Source: Spirochaetota bacterium
GTDB taxonomy: Bacteria > Spirochaetota > JAHITG01
Reading direction: 5' to 3'
NCBI GenBank assembly: GCA_018817865.1
Contig: JAHITG010000104.1
Span: 1 to 7,949 of the forward strand
DNA: 7,949 nt
The translations under genes and the position numbers were made by a program. The stretch's first letter is position 1. Each line of letters begins with the position of its first letter. This document shows positions 1-5,934 of the stretch, one piece after another. The notes beneath the pieces are model-generated. The model was not told the DNA's origin, ran no database searches, and saw only the letters and a program-made list of their open reading frames with translations.

Positions 1-1853
1 AAGAGGACGATATAAACCTATATAAAAAAATATCCTTTCTGGAAAACAAAAAGATCTTCCACTCTCTTGAAGATAAATACTATAATGCAGATACACCCGA
101 ATTGATCAGAAAAGCATTTCAAGATACAAATATTGATGAGACCATGATCCACATGTATTTTGACCTTTTTATAATCAAACCGCTGAAAAGAGGCGGATAT
201 ACTTATCTGGTTCATCAGATCTTCAAGATTCTTGACGAAGAAGGCAAAGAGAAACACGGCGAGATAAAAATTCCCTCACGGGATACTCAAATTATCTTCG
301 TCCGGAACTATACTGGTCCGGTAAAATATACTGACGGCACTGATTATAAGGAGCATAATGATTATTATTATGTTTCCCTTCCCGACATCAAAACCGGTTC
401 CGTTATTGAGGTCTGCTACCAGGTGTTTTATCCTCATAACTGGCTGGACTTCACTGACTATTTTTATTTCTCACCGTTTGTGTTCCAGGAGACAGGATAT
501 GCTCTTGAAAATACCGCATTAGTATTAATTCAGGACAAAGATCTTCCTGAATTGAAATTCCAGATTTCCAGGAAAGAGGAGATCGACCATAACAAAGAAT
601 CAGATGATGACAGTATTATACATATATTCAAGAAGGACAAAGCAGAAAAGCTGAAAAAGGATTACCTCTCTATACCTGACATGGACCTGGTCCCTCATAT
701 GTACGTCTCTTCCATCCCGGACTGGCAGACATTTTATAACTGGTACTGGGGTAAAATACAAAGCAAGGTTATGGCCGATCACGAAATAGAACAGACAATA
801 TTAGGGTTTTATGAAAATTCGAAAAAAAAGAATATATTTCAGATAGATCAATTTTTGGAAAAAGTTTATTACTATATTCAAAAAAATATCACACCAGCCT
901 ATGATTACCTTTACTATCCTGAAAGTACAGAATTTATTTTTTCAAGAAAAAAGGGAAATACCGAGGAGCGAACACTGCTGATGTATTCCTTCCTGAAAAA
1001 TCTGAAAATTGATTCTTCTTTAATACTTGTCCGGAATAATAATTTCAGTCAGGTCGACCTTTCCCTGGTTTATCCGGAAGCATTTAACTCGGTCCTGCTG
1101 TATGTACCCGGGCAGTCAGGACTTAAGCATGACTATTATATTGATCTCAGCGACAAGAACCTGCCATTCGGATGCATCAGCAGAGAGTATGTTCAATCAA
1201 AAGGCATTGCAATGAATGAAGAACATTACTCATTCGTTTCAACTCCCGGATTTGCCAAAGCTGACCTTGTCATGGAAAACTATGCGACGATCATTACAAA
1301 TTCTCTGGCAGTTATTTCAGGGGAGATCACCTATTCGGGAATTTATAATTCAATAAGAGAAAAATATCAGGATGATTTTACCAAAGAGACAAAGGTTTTA
1401 GAACTGATAAATTCTCTTATCGAACGGATATCCATTCAGGATCACACTGCCACTAATTTAGACCGGACGGATAAGGACCTTAAAATGAGTTTTAGAGGGG
1501 AGATGGAGGCTACTGACCAGATCTCTGTTATTTTTGACAAGATGGAGCTAAGTAAAAAATACGTGGTAAGATCAGAAAGAAAAACACCTTTAAAGATCTA
1601 TTCACCTATCATCAAAAATATTGTTAATGATGTGACCATTAACAGGAAACACAGGATAAATTTAAAAGACGAGTCCATTAAAAATGATTTCGGTGAATAT
1701 ATGATCGGGATCAAGAAAAAACAAAATGGCCTGATAATTACAAGAAGTATCAGGATATTACCTCAGGTTATTAATGCAGAAGAGTATAAAAATTTCCTTG
1801 ATTTCTGCCGACAGATAGACCAGATAGAAGACGAAAAATTAATTTTGGAATAA
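1..1853 (+). CDS. DUF3857 / transglutaminase-like protein, 5' end off the window
   Basis: The reading frame is open from base 3 to the TAA at 1851-1853, so the true start lies upstream; the first possible in-window start (TTG at 102) is unlikely to be real. Numbering residues from that TTG, about 15-150 look like a DUF3857 beta domain (GGYTYLVHQIFKILDEEG, later a PDIKTGSVIEVCYQ stretch). About 245-350 look like a transglutaminase-like core, with helix QIDQFLEKVYYYIQ, then KKGNTEERTLLMYSFLKNL and YYIDLSDKNLPFG. A beta-rich C-terminal region follows and ends in EEYKNFLDFCRQ. Members of this family often carry TPRs ahead of DUF3857, and the missing N-terminus may hold them. The usual catalytic Cys and His positions read Thr287 and Ser330, while Asp348 is kept, so the domain is probably non-enzymatic. 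An envelope or periplasmic role is inferred from the family. The family call is good; the function is unknown. Confidence 0.75.
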   Translation, partial: EDDINLYKKISFLENKKIFHSLEDKYYNADTPELIRKAFQDTNIDETMIHMYFDLFIIKPLKRGGYTYLVHQIFKILDEEGKEKHGEIKIPSRDTQIIFVRNYTGPVKYTDGTDYKEHNDYYYVSLPDIKTGSVIEVCYQVFYPHNWLDFTDYFYFSPFVFQETGYALENTALVLIQDKDLPELKFQISRKEEIDHNKESDDDSIIHIFKKDKAEKLKKDYLSIPDMDLVPHMYVSSIPDWQTFYNWYWGKIQSKVMADHEIEQTILGFYENSKKKNIFQIDQFLEKVYYYIQKNITPAYDYLYYPESTEFIFSRKKGNTEERTLLMYSFLKNLKIDSSLILVRNNNFSQVDLSLVYPEAFNSVLLYVPGQSGLKHDYYIDLSDKNLPFGCISREYVQSKGIAMNEEHYSFVSTPGFAKADLVMENYATIITNSLAVISGEITYSGIYNSIREKYQDDFTKETKVLELINSLIERISIQDHTATNLDRTDKDLKMSFRGEMEATDQISVIFDKMELSKKYVVRSERKTPLKIYSPIIKNIVNDVTINRKHRINLKDESIKNDFGEYMIGIKKKQNGLIITRSIRILPQVINAEEYKNFLDFCRQIDQIEDEKLILE

Positions 1854-1872
1854 AGCAAATGATATTATTATC

Positions 1873-1945
1873 AGCCACGGAATGTCACAGATGAACACGG
1901 AAAAAATATTTAAAATTCCGTGAGTTTCCGTGTAATTCCGTGGCT
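1873..1945. repeat. 73-bp palindromic repeat, copy 1
   Basis: This element begins AGCCACGGAAT and ends with the exact inverse complement ATTCCGTGGCT, an 11-bp perfect terminal inverted repeat. Inside, further CACGGAA and TTCCGTG blocks extend an imperfect stem around an AT-rich centre (AAAAAATATTTAAAA). It is identical to the copy at 1983-2055 and lies 19 bp after the stop of the DUF3857 gene. It encodes no protein. It looks like a REP- or MITE-type intergenic element; similar CACGGA/CACAGATGAACAC repeats occur in many environmental bacterial genomes (from memory, not searched). The hairpin may also help end transcription from the gene upstream. I see no target-site duplication at the edges. 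Confidence 0.9.
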
Positions 1946-1982
1946 TTAAATAGTTTATTTTAGGATTTTAATATCAATGGGT

Positions 1983-2055
1983 AGCCACGGAATGTCACAG
2001 ATGAACACGGAAAAAATATTTAAAATTCCGTGAGTTTCCGTGTAATTCCGTGGCT
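1983..2055. repeat. 73-bp palindromic repeat, copy 2
   Basis: This is a base-for-base duplicate of the element at 1873-1945, in the same orientation and separated from it by a 37-bp unrelated AT-rich spacer (1946-1982). Identity stops exactly at the AGCC and GGCT ends, so the mobile or amplified unit is the 73-bp palindrome itself and not a larger segmental duplication. It ends 29 bp before the start codon of the NlpC/P60-like gene, so a folded form would lie in or near that gene's promoter or leader. Confidence 0.9.
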
Positions 2056-2084
2056 GCTTTTATAAAAAATTTTAAAATATTATT

Positions 2085-2750
2085 ATGAATATTATGATAA
2101 TAAAAAAAAATATAAAAACAATAATATTACTATGCTTATCCTATTTCCTGATTACATCTTATTTTACAACGAAAAGGACTCAAACAACTTCCGGAAAAAG
2201 AGAGTGGCGACAAATGAATCTTCGTGAAAAAGAGATCTTGAGGAATAATATTATCAAGACCGCAAACTCCTATGCAAAAGATAACAAGATAAAAATAGAC
2301 TGTTCAGGGCTCATCCTGAAAATATTGGAAAAGAATTATGTGACGATCTTCAAAAAACAGGCGGTTATCCCCCCCGGTGCTAATGGGGTAAAGATCATTT
2401 ACTCTACCCTGAAAAGATACAATAAAATATACCGGATCTACAGCAAGATCAGATCAGGTGACCTTATTTTTTTCAGCAATACTTATGATAAAAACCGGAA
2501 TAGAATAAATGATGATACACTAACGCATATTGCTATCATCGTTGATGTTGATAATGACGGGACCATCACCTATGTTCACACATCAAGCAAGGGTGTGGTT
2601 ACCGGAAAAATGAATCTAAGAAAAAGAGGACGACATACATATAAAAACAAGGAGATCAATTCAAATCTAAGGCGAAAGACGGCGGGAGACACAAAAGCTG
2701 TCAGGTATCTGTCAGGTGAGCTGTTTTATTCTTTCGGCACGATATTTTAA
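2085..2750 (+). CDS. NlpC/P60-like (CHAP-like) cysteine peptidase, membrane-anchored
   Basis: This 221-aa protein probably hydrolyses peptide or amide bonds in the cell wall. Residues about 10-27 are hydrophobic after a Lys-rich N-terminus and look like a signal anchor, placing the enzyme outside the cytoplasm. Family hallmarks are D72-C73-S-G (catalytic Cys), SGDLIFFSNTYD (124-135), L146-T-H148 (catalytic His) and YVHTSSKGV with H165 as the likely third catalytic residue. An MNLR motif near 176 fits the same subfamily. Two Asp/Asn-rich loops resembling Ca-binding loops surround His148: DKNRNRINDD (135-144) and DVDNDGT (154-160). The ATG at 2085 has no clear Shine-Dalgarno sequence; ATG 2094 is equally possible, and ATG 2214 would remove the anchor. 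The gene stands alone, with 73-bp repeats before it and a different 72-bp repeat after it. The fold call is confident; the substrate is not known. Confidence 0.8.
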   Translation: MNIMIIKKNIKTIILLCLSYFLITSYFTTKRTQTTSGKREWRQMNLREKEILRNNIIKTANSYAKDNKIKIDCSGLILKILEKNYVTIFKKQAVIPPGANGVKIIYSTLKRYNKIYRIYSKIRSGDLIFFSNTYDKNRNRINDDTLTHIAIIVDVDNDGTITYVHTSSKGVVTGKMNLRKRGRHTYKNKEINSNLRRKTAGDTKAVRYLSGELFYSFGTIF

Positions 2751-2786
2751 GATTGATTGCTTAAAAAGATATATTTATTTAATATT

Positions 2787-2858
2787 GGTAGTCGCAAGCT
2801 TTAGCTTGCGTTAAGGTAGATTGTTTTAGTATTACGCAGGCTAAAGCCTGCGGCTACC
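2787..2858. repeat. 72-bp palindromic repeat made of two hairpins
   Basis: The outer ends are GGTAG and CTACC. Each arm is itself a perfect hairpin: CGCAAGC-TTTA-GCTTGCG (2793-2810) and CGCAGGC-TAAA-GCCTGCG (2835-2852). The two arms are also inverted copies of one another with a few differences, so the element can fold as two small hairpins or one long one. It lies between the NlpC/P60-like gene and nfo, is richer in GC than its surroundings and has no coding potential. It is not related in sequence to the 73-bp repeats. It probably belongs to a dispersed REP-like family, and may help terminate the upstream transcript. Confidence 0.85.
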
Positions 2859-2913
2859 TTTATTTGATCTATTTTTAATAGCAATTACTTATGATACAAC
2901 ACAAAGGCGGTGC

Positions 2914-2917
2914 AGGA
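2914..2917 (+). promoter_or_regulatory. Ribosome binding site that favours the nfo start at 2927
   Basis: AGGA lies 9 bases before the ATG at 2927. The in-frame ATG at 2891 has only AT-rich sequence in front of it. A TATGAT hexamer at 2890-2895 could be a -10 element, in which case transcription would begin after the upstream ATG; no well-spaced -35 accompanies it (TTGATC at 2864-2869 is 20 bp away). Confidence 0.5.
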
Positions 2918-2926
2918 AAAACTATT

Positions 2927-3772
2927 ATGGTAAAATTAGGATTTCATTTATCGATCAGCAAAGGATTTGCAGCCGTACCTGAGAAGGCTGTAGAGCTGGG
3001 ATGTACAACCTTCCAGATCTTTTCGCGTAACCCGAGAGGCTGGGAGAGTGCTCCCTTAAAAGAAGATGATGTAGCTGATTTTATTAAAAAGGTCGATCAA
3101 TATGAACTTCACCCTTTCCTCATTCATATGCCGTACCTTCCCAATTTTGCATCCGAAGACAAGTCCCTTTATAAACGATCTGTACAGTCATTGATCGAGG
3201 AATGCGACAGGGCAGCTAAATTAAAAGCAGATTATATAAATATTCACATGGGGCGCAAGATCACGAAAAGCATTGATTCTGCATTCCAAAGAGTTGAGAA
3301 TGCAGTAAACACTGCTTTGGAGAAAGGTTCATCCTCTGCCATGATCCTGCTTGAAAATACTGCAGGCCAGGGAACAGAGGTAGGAGTTACTTTTGAAGAG
3401 ATCAAAAGAGTGACAGATAATATCAATTATAAAAAACGGGTCGGTGTCTGCCTTGATACAGCCCATCTTTTTGGAGCGGGATATGATCTCCGGAATAAAA
3501 AAGCCGTAGAAGAAACTATTAAAACTTTTGATAAAATAGTAGGGCTGAAGTATCTGAAAGCGATCCATTATAATGATTCCAATTCCAAACTGAATTCCCA
3601 TGTAGACAGGCATCAGCATATCGGTAAAGGAGAAATAGGCGCGGAAGGCATGAATGCCATCATTAACTGCAAGCTGATCGATCATGTACCTTTTATTATG
3701 GAAACGCCGATGAAAAATCCAGGTGAAGATCTTGAGAATATTAAAACTGCAAAAAGCTATCTTAAACAGTAA
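2927..3772 (+). CDS. nfo: Endonuclease IV (AP endonuclease, Nfo family)
   Basis: This 281-aa enzyme cleaves the DNA backbone 5' of abasic sites in base-excision repair, in the cytoplasm, using three metal ions (Zn in known members). It spans the full TIM-barrel length (E. coli Nfo is 285 aa) and starts MVKLGFHLSISKG, as the family usually does. All nine metal ligands can be placed: H67 (LIHMPY), H107 (NIHMG), E143 (LLENTAGQG), D177 and H180 (VCLDTAHLFGAGYD), H214 (AIHYNDS), D227 and H229 (HVDRHQHIGKGEIG) and E259 (FIMETP). The in-frame ATG at 2891 would add 12 residues outside the usual family start and lacks a ribosome binding site, so 2927 is chosen. The gene is apparently monocistronic and ends 4 bp from the convergent TPR lipoprotein gene. 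Confidence 0.96.
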   Translation: MVKLGFHLSISKGFAAVPEKAVELGCTTFQIFSRNPRGWESAPLKEDDVADFIKKVDQYELHPFLIHMPYLPNFASEDKSLYKRSVQSLIEECDRAAKLKADYINIHMGRKITKSIDSAFQRVENAVNTALEKGSSSAMILLENTAGQGTEVGVTFEEIKRVTDNINYKKRVGVCLDTAHLFGAGYDLRNKKAVEETIKTFDKIVGLKYLKAIHYNDSNSKLNSHVDRHQHIGKGEIGAEGMNAIINCKLIDHVPFIMETPMKNPGEDLENIKTAKSYLKQ

Positions 3773-3776
3773 GGAT

Positions 3777-4502
3777 CTATAAATTATCAGCCATCTTTAA
3801 CTGCATGGCCTTCTTATACCACATTTTATACTGCTCATTATCCGGATCGATCTTTAATGCCCTTTTCCAGTAATATAACGCCGTATTTACATCCTCCTGT
3901 CTCCAGTAAATAATGCCTATATTAAAATATCCCCCCGCATAATAAAAATGATTGGGATTCTCTATCTTGATCTCATCTATGGCTTCTCTAAAAAGTTTTA
4001 GAGCATCCTCGGATCTTCCTTTATCCATGTAATAGTAGGCAAGACGGAAGCGGTCCTCTCCATTCATCATTCCTGCGGTTTGTATCTTCTCGATCGCCGA
4101 ATAGAACAGATTGAAGTATTCTGTCTTATCCCCGATCTCGTTCCGTTTTGAATGGATCAATCCAAGATTAAAATAAACAGATGCAAGGACAGACAGGTCC
4201 TTATTTTTATCCAGTTTCTTTAACGCCCTTAAATAGTATTTTTCAGCATGGTCTGTTTTATCCTGTCCTTTATCATAACAGAAAGCTATTTTATAATTAA
4301 GCAGAGGGTCTTCAAGATTAAGGTCTTTTGCTTCAAGAAATAACTTCAAGGCAGATGTAAAATCATTTTTATAAAACAAAAGATCAGCTTTTTTGACCAG
4401 TTTACCGGCATTTTCCAGCTCGATCTTTTTCTGTTCCCGGGATTTAAAACATGAAGAGACAAAGAGAAGTACTATTATAAAAATTATTTTCAGATCTTTC
4501 AT
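3777..4502 (-). CDS. TPR-repeat lipoprotein
   Basis: This 241-aa protein begins with a type II signal peptide: charged MKDLK, hydrophobic residues 6-15, then lipobox V15-S-S-C18. The mature protein would therefore be lipid-anchored through Cys18. The remainder is about five tetratricopeptide repeats (roughly 33-66, 67-100, 107-140, 151-184, 189-222); the last is the clearest (FNIGIIYWRQEDVNTALYYWKRALKIDPDN region). TPRs act as protein-binding scaffolds; the partner is unknown. Only 15 bp separate its ATG from the mature 3' end of tRNA-Gly, with no Shine-Dalgarno sequence and no terminator, so it is probably cotranscribed with the tRNA and translated from a very short leader after processing. 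The gene is convergent with nfo across a 4-bp gap. Confidence 0.88.
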   Translation of the reverse strand: MKDLKIIFIIVLLFVSSCFKSREQKKIELENAGKLVKKADLLFYKNDFTSALKLFLEAKDLNLEDPLLNYKIAFCYDKGQDKTDHAEKYYLRALKKLDKNKDLSVLASVYFNLGLIHSKRNEIGDKTEYFNLFYSAIEKIQTAGMMNGEDRFRLAYYYMDKGRSEDALKLFREAIDEIKIENPNHFYYAGGYFNIGIIYWRQEDVNTALYYWKRALKIDPDNEQYKMWYKKAMQLKMADNL

Positions 4503-4503
4503 A

Positions 4504-4517
4504 ATTCATTAATGAAT
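4504..4517. repeat. Perfect 14-bp palindrome between tRNA-Gly and the TPR lipoprotein
   Basis: ATTCATTAATGAAT is self-complementary over its full length and fills almost the whole gap between the tRNA discriminator base (4518) and the lipoprotein start codon (4500-4502). It could be an operator or simply AT-rich spacer; it is too AT-rich, and lacks the T-tract, to be an intrinsic terminator. Confidence 0.6.
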
Positions 4518-4588
4518 AGCGGCCGATGGGAATCGAACCCACGACTTCAGCTTGGAAGGCTGAGGTAATACCACTTTACGACGGCCGC
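4518..4588 (-). tRNA. tRNA-Gly (anticodon TCC)
   Basis: The 71-nt minus-strand sequence folds as a standard cloverleaf. The acceptor stem is GCGGCCG with CGGCCGC (7 bp), the D stem GTAA/TTAC, the anticodon stem TCAGC/GCTGA around loop CTTCCAA with anticodon TCC, and the T arm GTGGG-TTCGATT-CCCAT (including one G-T pair). The discriminator base is U, as expected for bacterial tRNA-Gly. CCA is not encoded, so it must be added after transcription. It has its own promoter and lies between the RsbW-like gene and the TPR lipoprotein on the same strand. Confidence 0.97.
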
Positions 4589-4608
4589 AATTATTATTCA
4601 TAATAATT
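4589..4608. repeat. Perfect 9-bp inverted repeat abutting the tRNA 5' end
   Basis: The arms AATTATTAT (4589-4597) and ATAATAATT (4600-4608) are separated by 2 bp and begin directly at the mature 5' end of tRNA-Gly. They would make up the precursor leader if transcription starts near 4606. They may help RNase P processing or be an AT-rich coincidence. Confidence 0.6.
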
Positions 4609-4613
4609 GCAAT

Positions 4614-4641
4614 AATATATACCATTAATTTTTACAGTCAA
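4614..4641 (-). promoter_or_regulatory. Sigma-70-type promoter for tRNA-Gly
   Basis: On the minus strand, TTGACT (4636-4641) and TATATT (4614-4619) are separated by 16 bp. Each matches the -35 or -10 consensus at five of six positions. The predicted start is near 4606, giving a leader of about 19 nt before the tRNA. The promoter sits just past the stop codon of the RsbW-like gene, so the tRNA and lipoprotein can be transcribed independently of the operon upstream. Confidence 0.7.
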
Positions 4642-4663
4642 CCAAAAAATCCAAAGATACACC

Positions 4664-5122
4664 TTACTCCTGATCCAGATATTTTACCAGCTTTACAACA
4701 TTCATTCTTCTAATATAGTGATAAGATACTTCATCCATTAGCATATGCATCATATAAACTCCGAGCCCTCGGGATTTCCCATCACTGAAATGCTGAGCCA
4801 GATCTATCTTTTTTCCTGTCTTGATATTGATCTCTTCACCCCAGCTTTCAAGCAGAACAATTATCTTGTTTCTCTTAATGTCCAAAGTTATGATATACTT
4901 TTTTTCTGAATCATCTTTGTAGTAATGCTCAATTATGTTTGCACTGGCTTCATCAACAGCTGTTACGACCATGGTAATAATATCCTGGGGAATTCCGGCA
5001 CCCTGCAGATGCTTTTCTACAAACTTCCTGCCATCTTCAAGCGTTTCCCTGGAACCGCGCAGTTCAATACTTCCGAAAACCACATCTTCATACTGGTTTT
5101 GATTCGTATTCATATCATCCAT
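4664..5122 (-). CDS. RsbW-like serine kinase / anti-sigma factor ATPase domain
   Basis: This 152-aa protein is a single HATPase domain of the RsbW/SpoIIAB type, whose known members bind sigma factors or phosphorylate STAS anti-anti-sigma proteins. The N-box reads VDEASANIIEH, with E58 as probable base and N62 as Mg ligand. The G2 region is SRGLGVYMMHMLMDEVSYHY (117-136), a strong family signature. The G1 position, normally Asp-x-Gly, reads S93-W-G95, so the adenine-binding Asp seems to be replaced. The length is normal for the family. The start at 5122 has AAAGGA about 10 nt upstream; Met4 is a possible alternative. No sigma factor, STAS protein or PP2C phosphatase is visible nearby, so its partner is unknown. 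It lies 55 bp after truA. Confidence 0.85.
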   Translation of the reverse strand: MDDMNTNQNQYEDVVFGSIELRGSRETLEDGRKFVEKHLQGAGIPQDIITMVVTAVDEASANIIEHYYKDDSEKKYIITLDIKRNKIIVLLESWGEEINIKTGKKIDLAQHFSDGKSRGLGVYMMHMLMDEVSYHYIRRMNVVKLVKYLDQE

Positions 5123-5153
5123 AAGTATTCATTCCTTTAATTGCTTAGTAAAC

Positions 5154-5180
5154 TTATCGGTATTTAGATTCCTTTTATTA
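5154..5180 (-). promoter_or_regulatory. Possible sigma-28-like promoter before the RsbW-like gene
   Basis: On the minus strand, ACCGATAA (5154-5161) matches the flagellar sigma-28 -10 consensus GCCGATAA at seven of eight positions. TAAT (5177-5180) lies 15 bp upstream, where TAAA is expected. Transcription would begin about 25 nt before the start codon, which is a sensible distance. The -35 is weak and the region is AT-rich, so chance is a real possibility. Confidence 0.25.
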
Positions 5181-5915
5181 ATAATATACTTTATATAAAT
5201 AAAGCCCTTTTGCCGGGATTTTATTACCGCAATATTTATTCTTTTTTAAATCAAATATGTCCTTAATAATGCGGGGATTCTGATCGTTTTTATTAATATC
5301 AAAAATTGTTCCCAGGATATTGCGAACCATCCCCTGAAGAAATGAATCAGCGATGATCCTGAAAATAATGAAATCTTTTTCTCTATAAAACAGTATTTTG
5401 CGGATATGTCTAACAGGATCCTTCTCTTTAGGGCTGTTACTGAAACTGGAAAAATCCTTCCTGCCTGAAAAAAAACCGATGCATTTCTTTAGTTTTTTAA
5501 AATCAACCGAATAGGGGTAGCAATACGAATATCGATCATAAAACGGGTATTGATATCCTTTATACTGAAGAATATATCTATACTCCCTTTTATGCGCATT
5601 AAACCTGGCGTTAAATCTATCATCAACTTTTTGAATTGAATGTATCCGAATATCCCGTGGAAGAAGCGAGTTCAAGCTTTCCATAAGGCCTGGTAAAAAT
5701 AGTTTACTGCTGATCTTAATATTGGCAACCTGGCCCAGGGCATGAACCCCCCTATCTGTCCTCCCGGAACCGTTCAGAATAAGTTTTGATGATCCCGGCA
5801 GAATCTTCCTGAATACATCCTCAATTGTTTTCTGGACAGTAGGGTAAGAGGGCTGTTTCTGCCAACCATAATAATTAGTACCGTCATATGAGATAGTTAA
5901 TTTTAAATTCTGCAT
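5178..5915 (-). CDS. truA: tRNA pseudouridine(38-40) synthase TruA
   Basis: This 245-aa cytoplasmic enzyme converts uridines 38-40 of the tRNA anticodon arm to pseudouridine. It has the family opening YDGTNYYGWQKQP, the catalytic motif GSGRTDRGVHALGQ with nucleophile Asp54, FNARFNAHKREYRY with the active-site Tyr near 112, FLQGMVRNILGTI, and the C-terminal KIPAKGLYLYKVYY. The length is typical. The MVRN motif is preceded by Gln-Gly where His often occurs, a mild departure. The start codon follows the DUF2225 stop by 19 bp with no clear ribosome binding site, so translation probably depends on coupling within the operon. Linkage of truA to rplQ is common in bacteria and supports the operon reading. 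Confidence 0.96.
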   Translation of the reverse strand: MQNLKLTISYDGTNYYGWQKQPSYPTVQKTIEDVFRKILPGSSKLILNGSGRTDRGVHALGQVANIKISSKLFLPGLMESLNSLLPRDIRIHSIQKVDDRFNARFNAHKREYRYILQYKGYQYPFYDRYSYCYPYSVDFKKLKKCIGFFSGRKDFSSFSNSPKEKDPVRHIRKILFYREKDFIIFRIIADSFLQGMVRNILGTIFDINKNDQNPRIIKDIFDLKKNKYCGNKIPAKGLYLYKVYY

Positions 5916-5934
5916 GTAAGCTAGAGTAAAAAAA

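Noticed and set aside
18..257. A 79-codon minus-strand open frame at the left edge.
   Set aside because: It is antisense to the DUF3857 gene; its hydrophobic look comes from Lys/Glu/Asp-rich sense codons.
1873..2055. The repeat pair as a short CRISPR array.
   Set aside because: There are only two units, the 73-bp repeat is too long, there is a single 37-bp spacer, and no cas genes are near. The strong terminal palindrome fits a REP/MITE-like element better.
2787..2858. A riboswitch or intrinsic terminator for the NlpC/P60-like gene.
   Set aside because: No riboswitch class is recognised, and the stems are not followed directly by a T-tract. The bipartite palindrome is better described as a repeat, though it may still slow transcription.
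2891..2930. The upstream nfo start would give MIQHKGGAGKTIM, which looks like the deviant Walker A motif of ParA/MinD ATPases.
   Set aside because: It lasts only about 12 residues, is followed directly by the Nfo barrel with no other ATPase motif, lacks a ribosome binding site, and the family start fits Met at 2927. Probably chance, or a remnant too short to support.
3329..3685. A 118-codon minus-strand open frame inside nfo.
   Set aside because: It is a shadow of the fully conserved nfo frame, with no recognisable domain.
4504..4608. The tRNA-Gly as an integration site for a mobile element.
   Set aside because: No integrase, no direct repeat of the tRNA 3' end and no foreign genes are seen beside it within the window.
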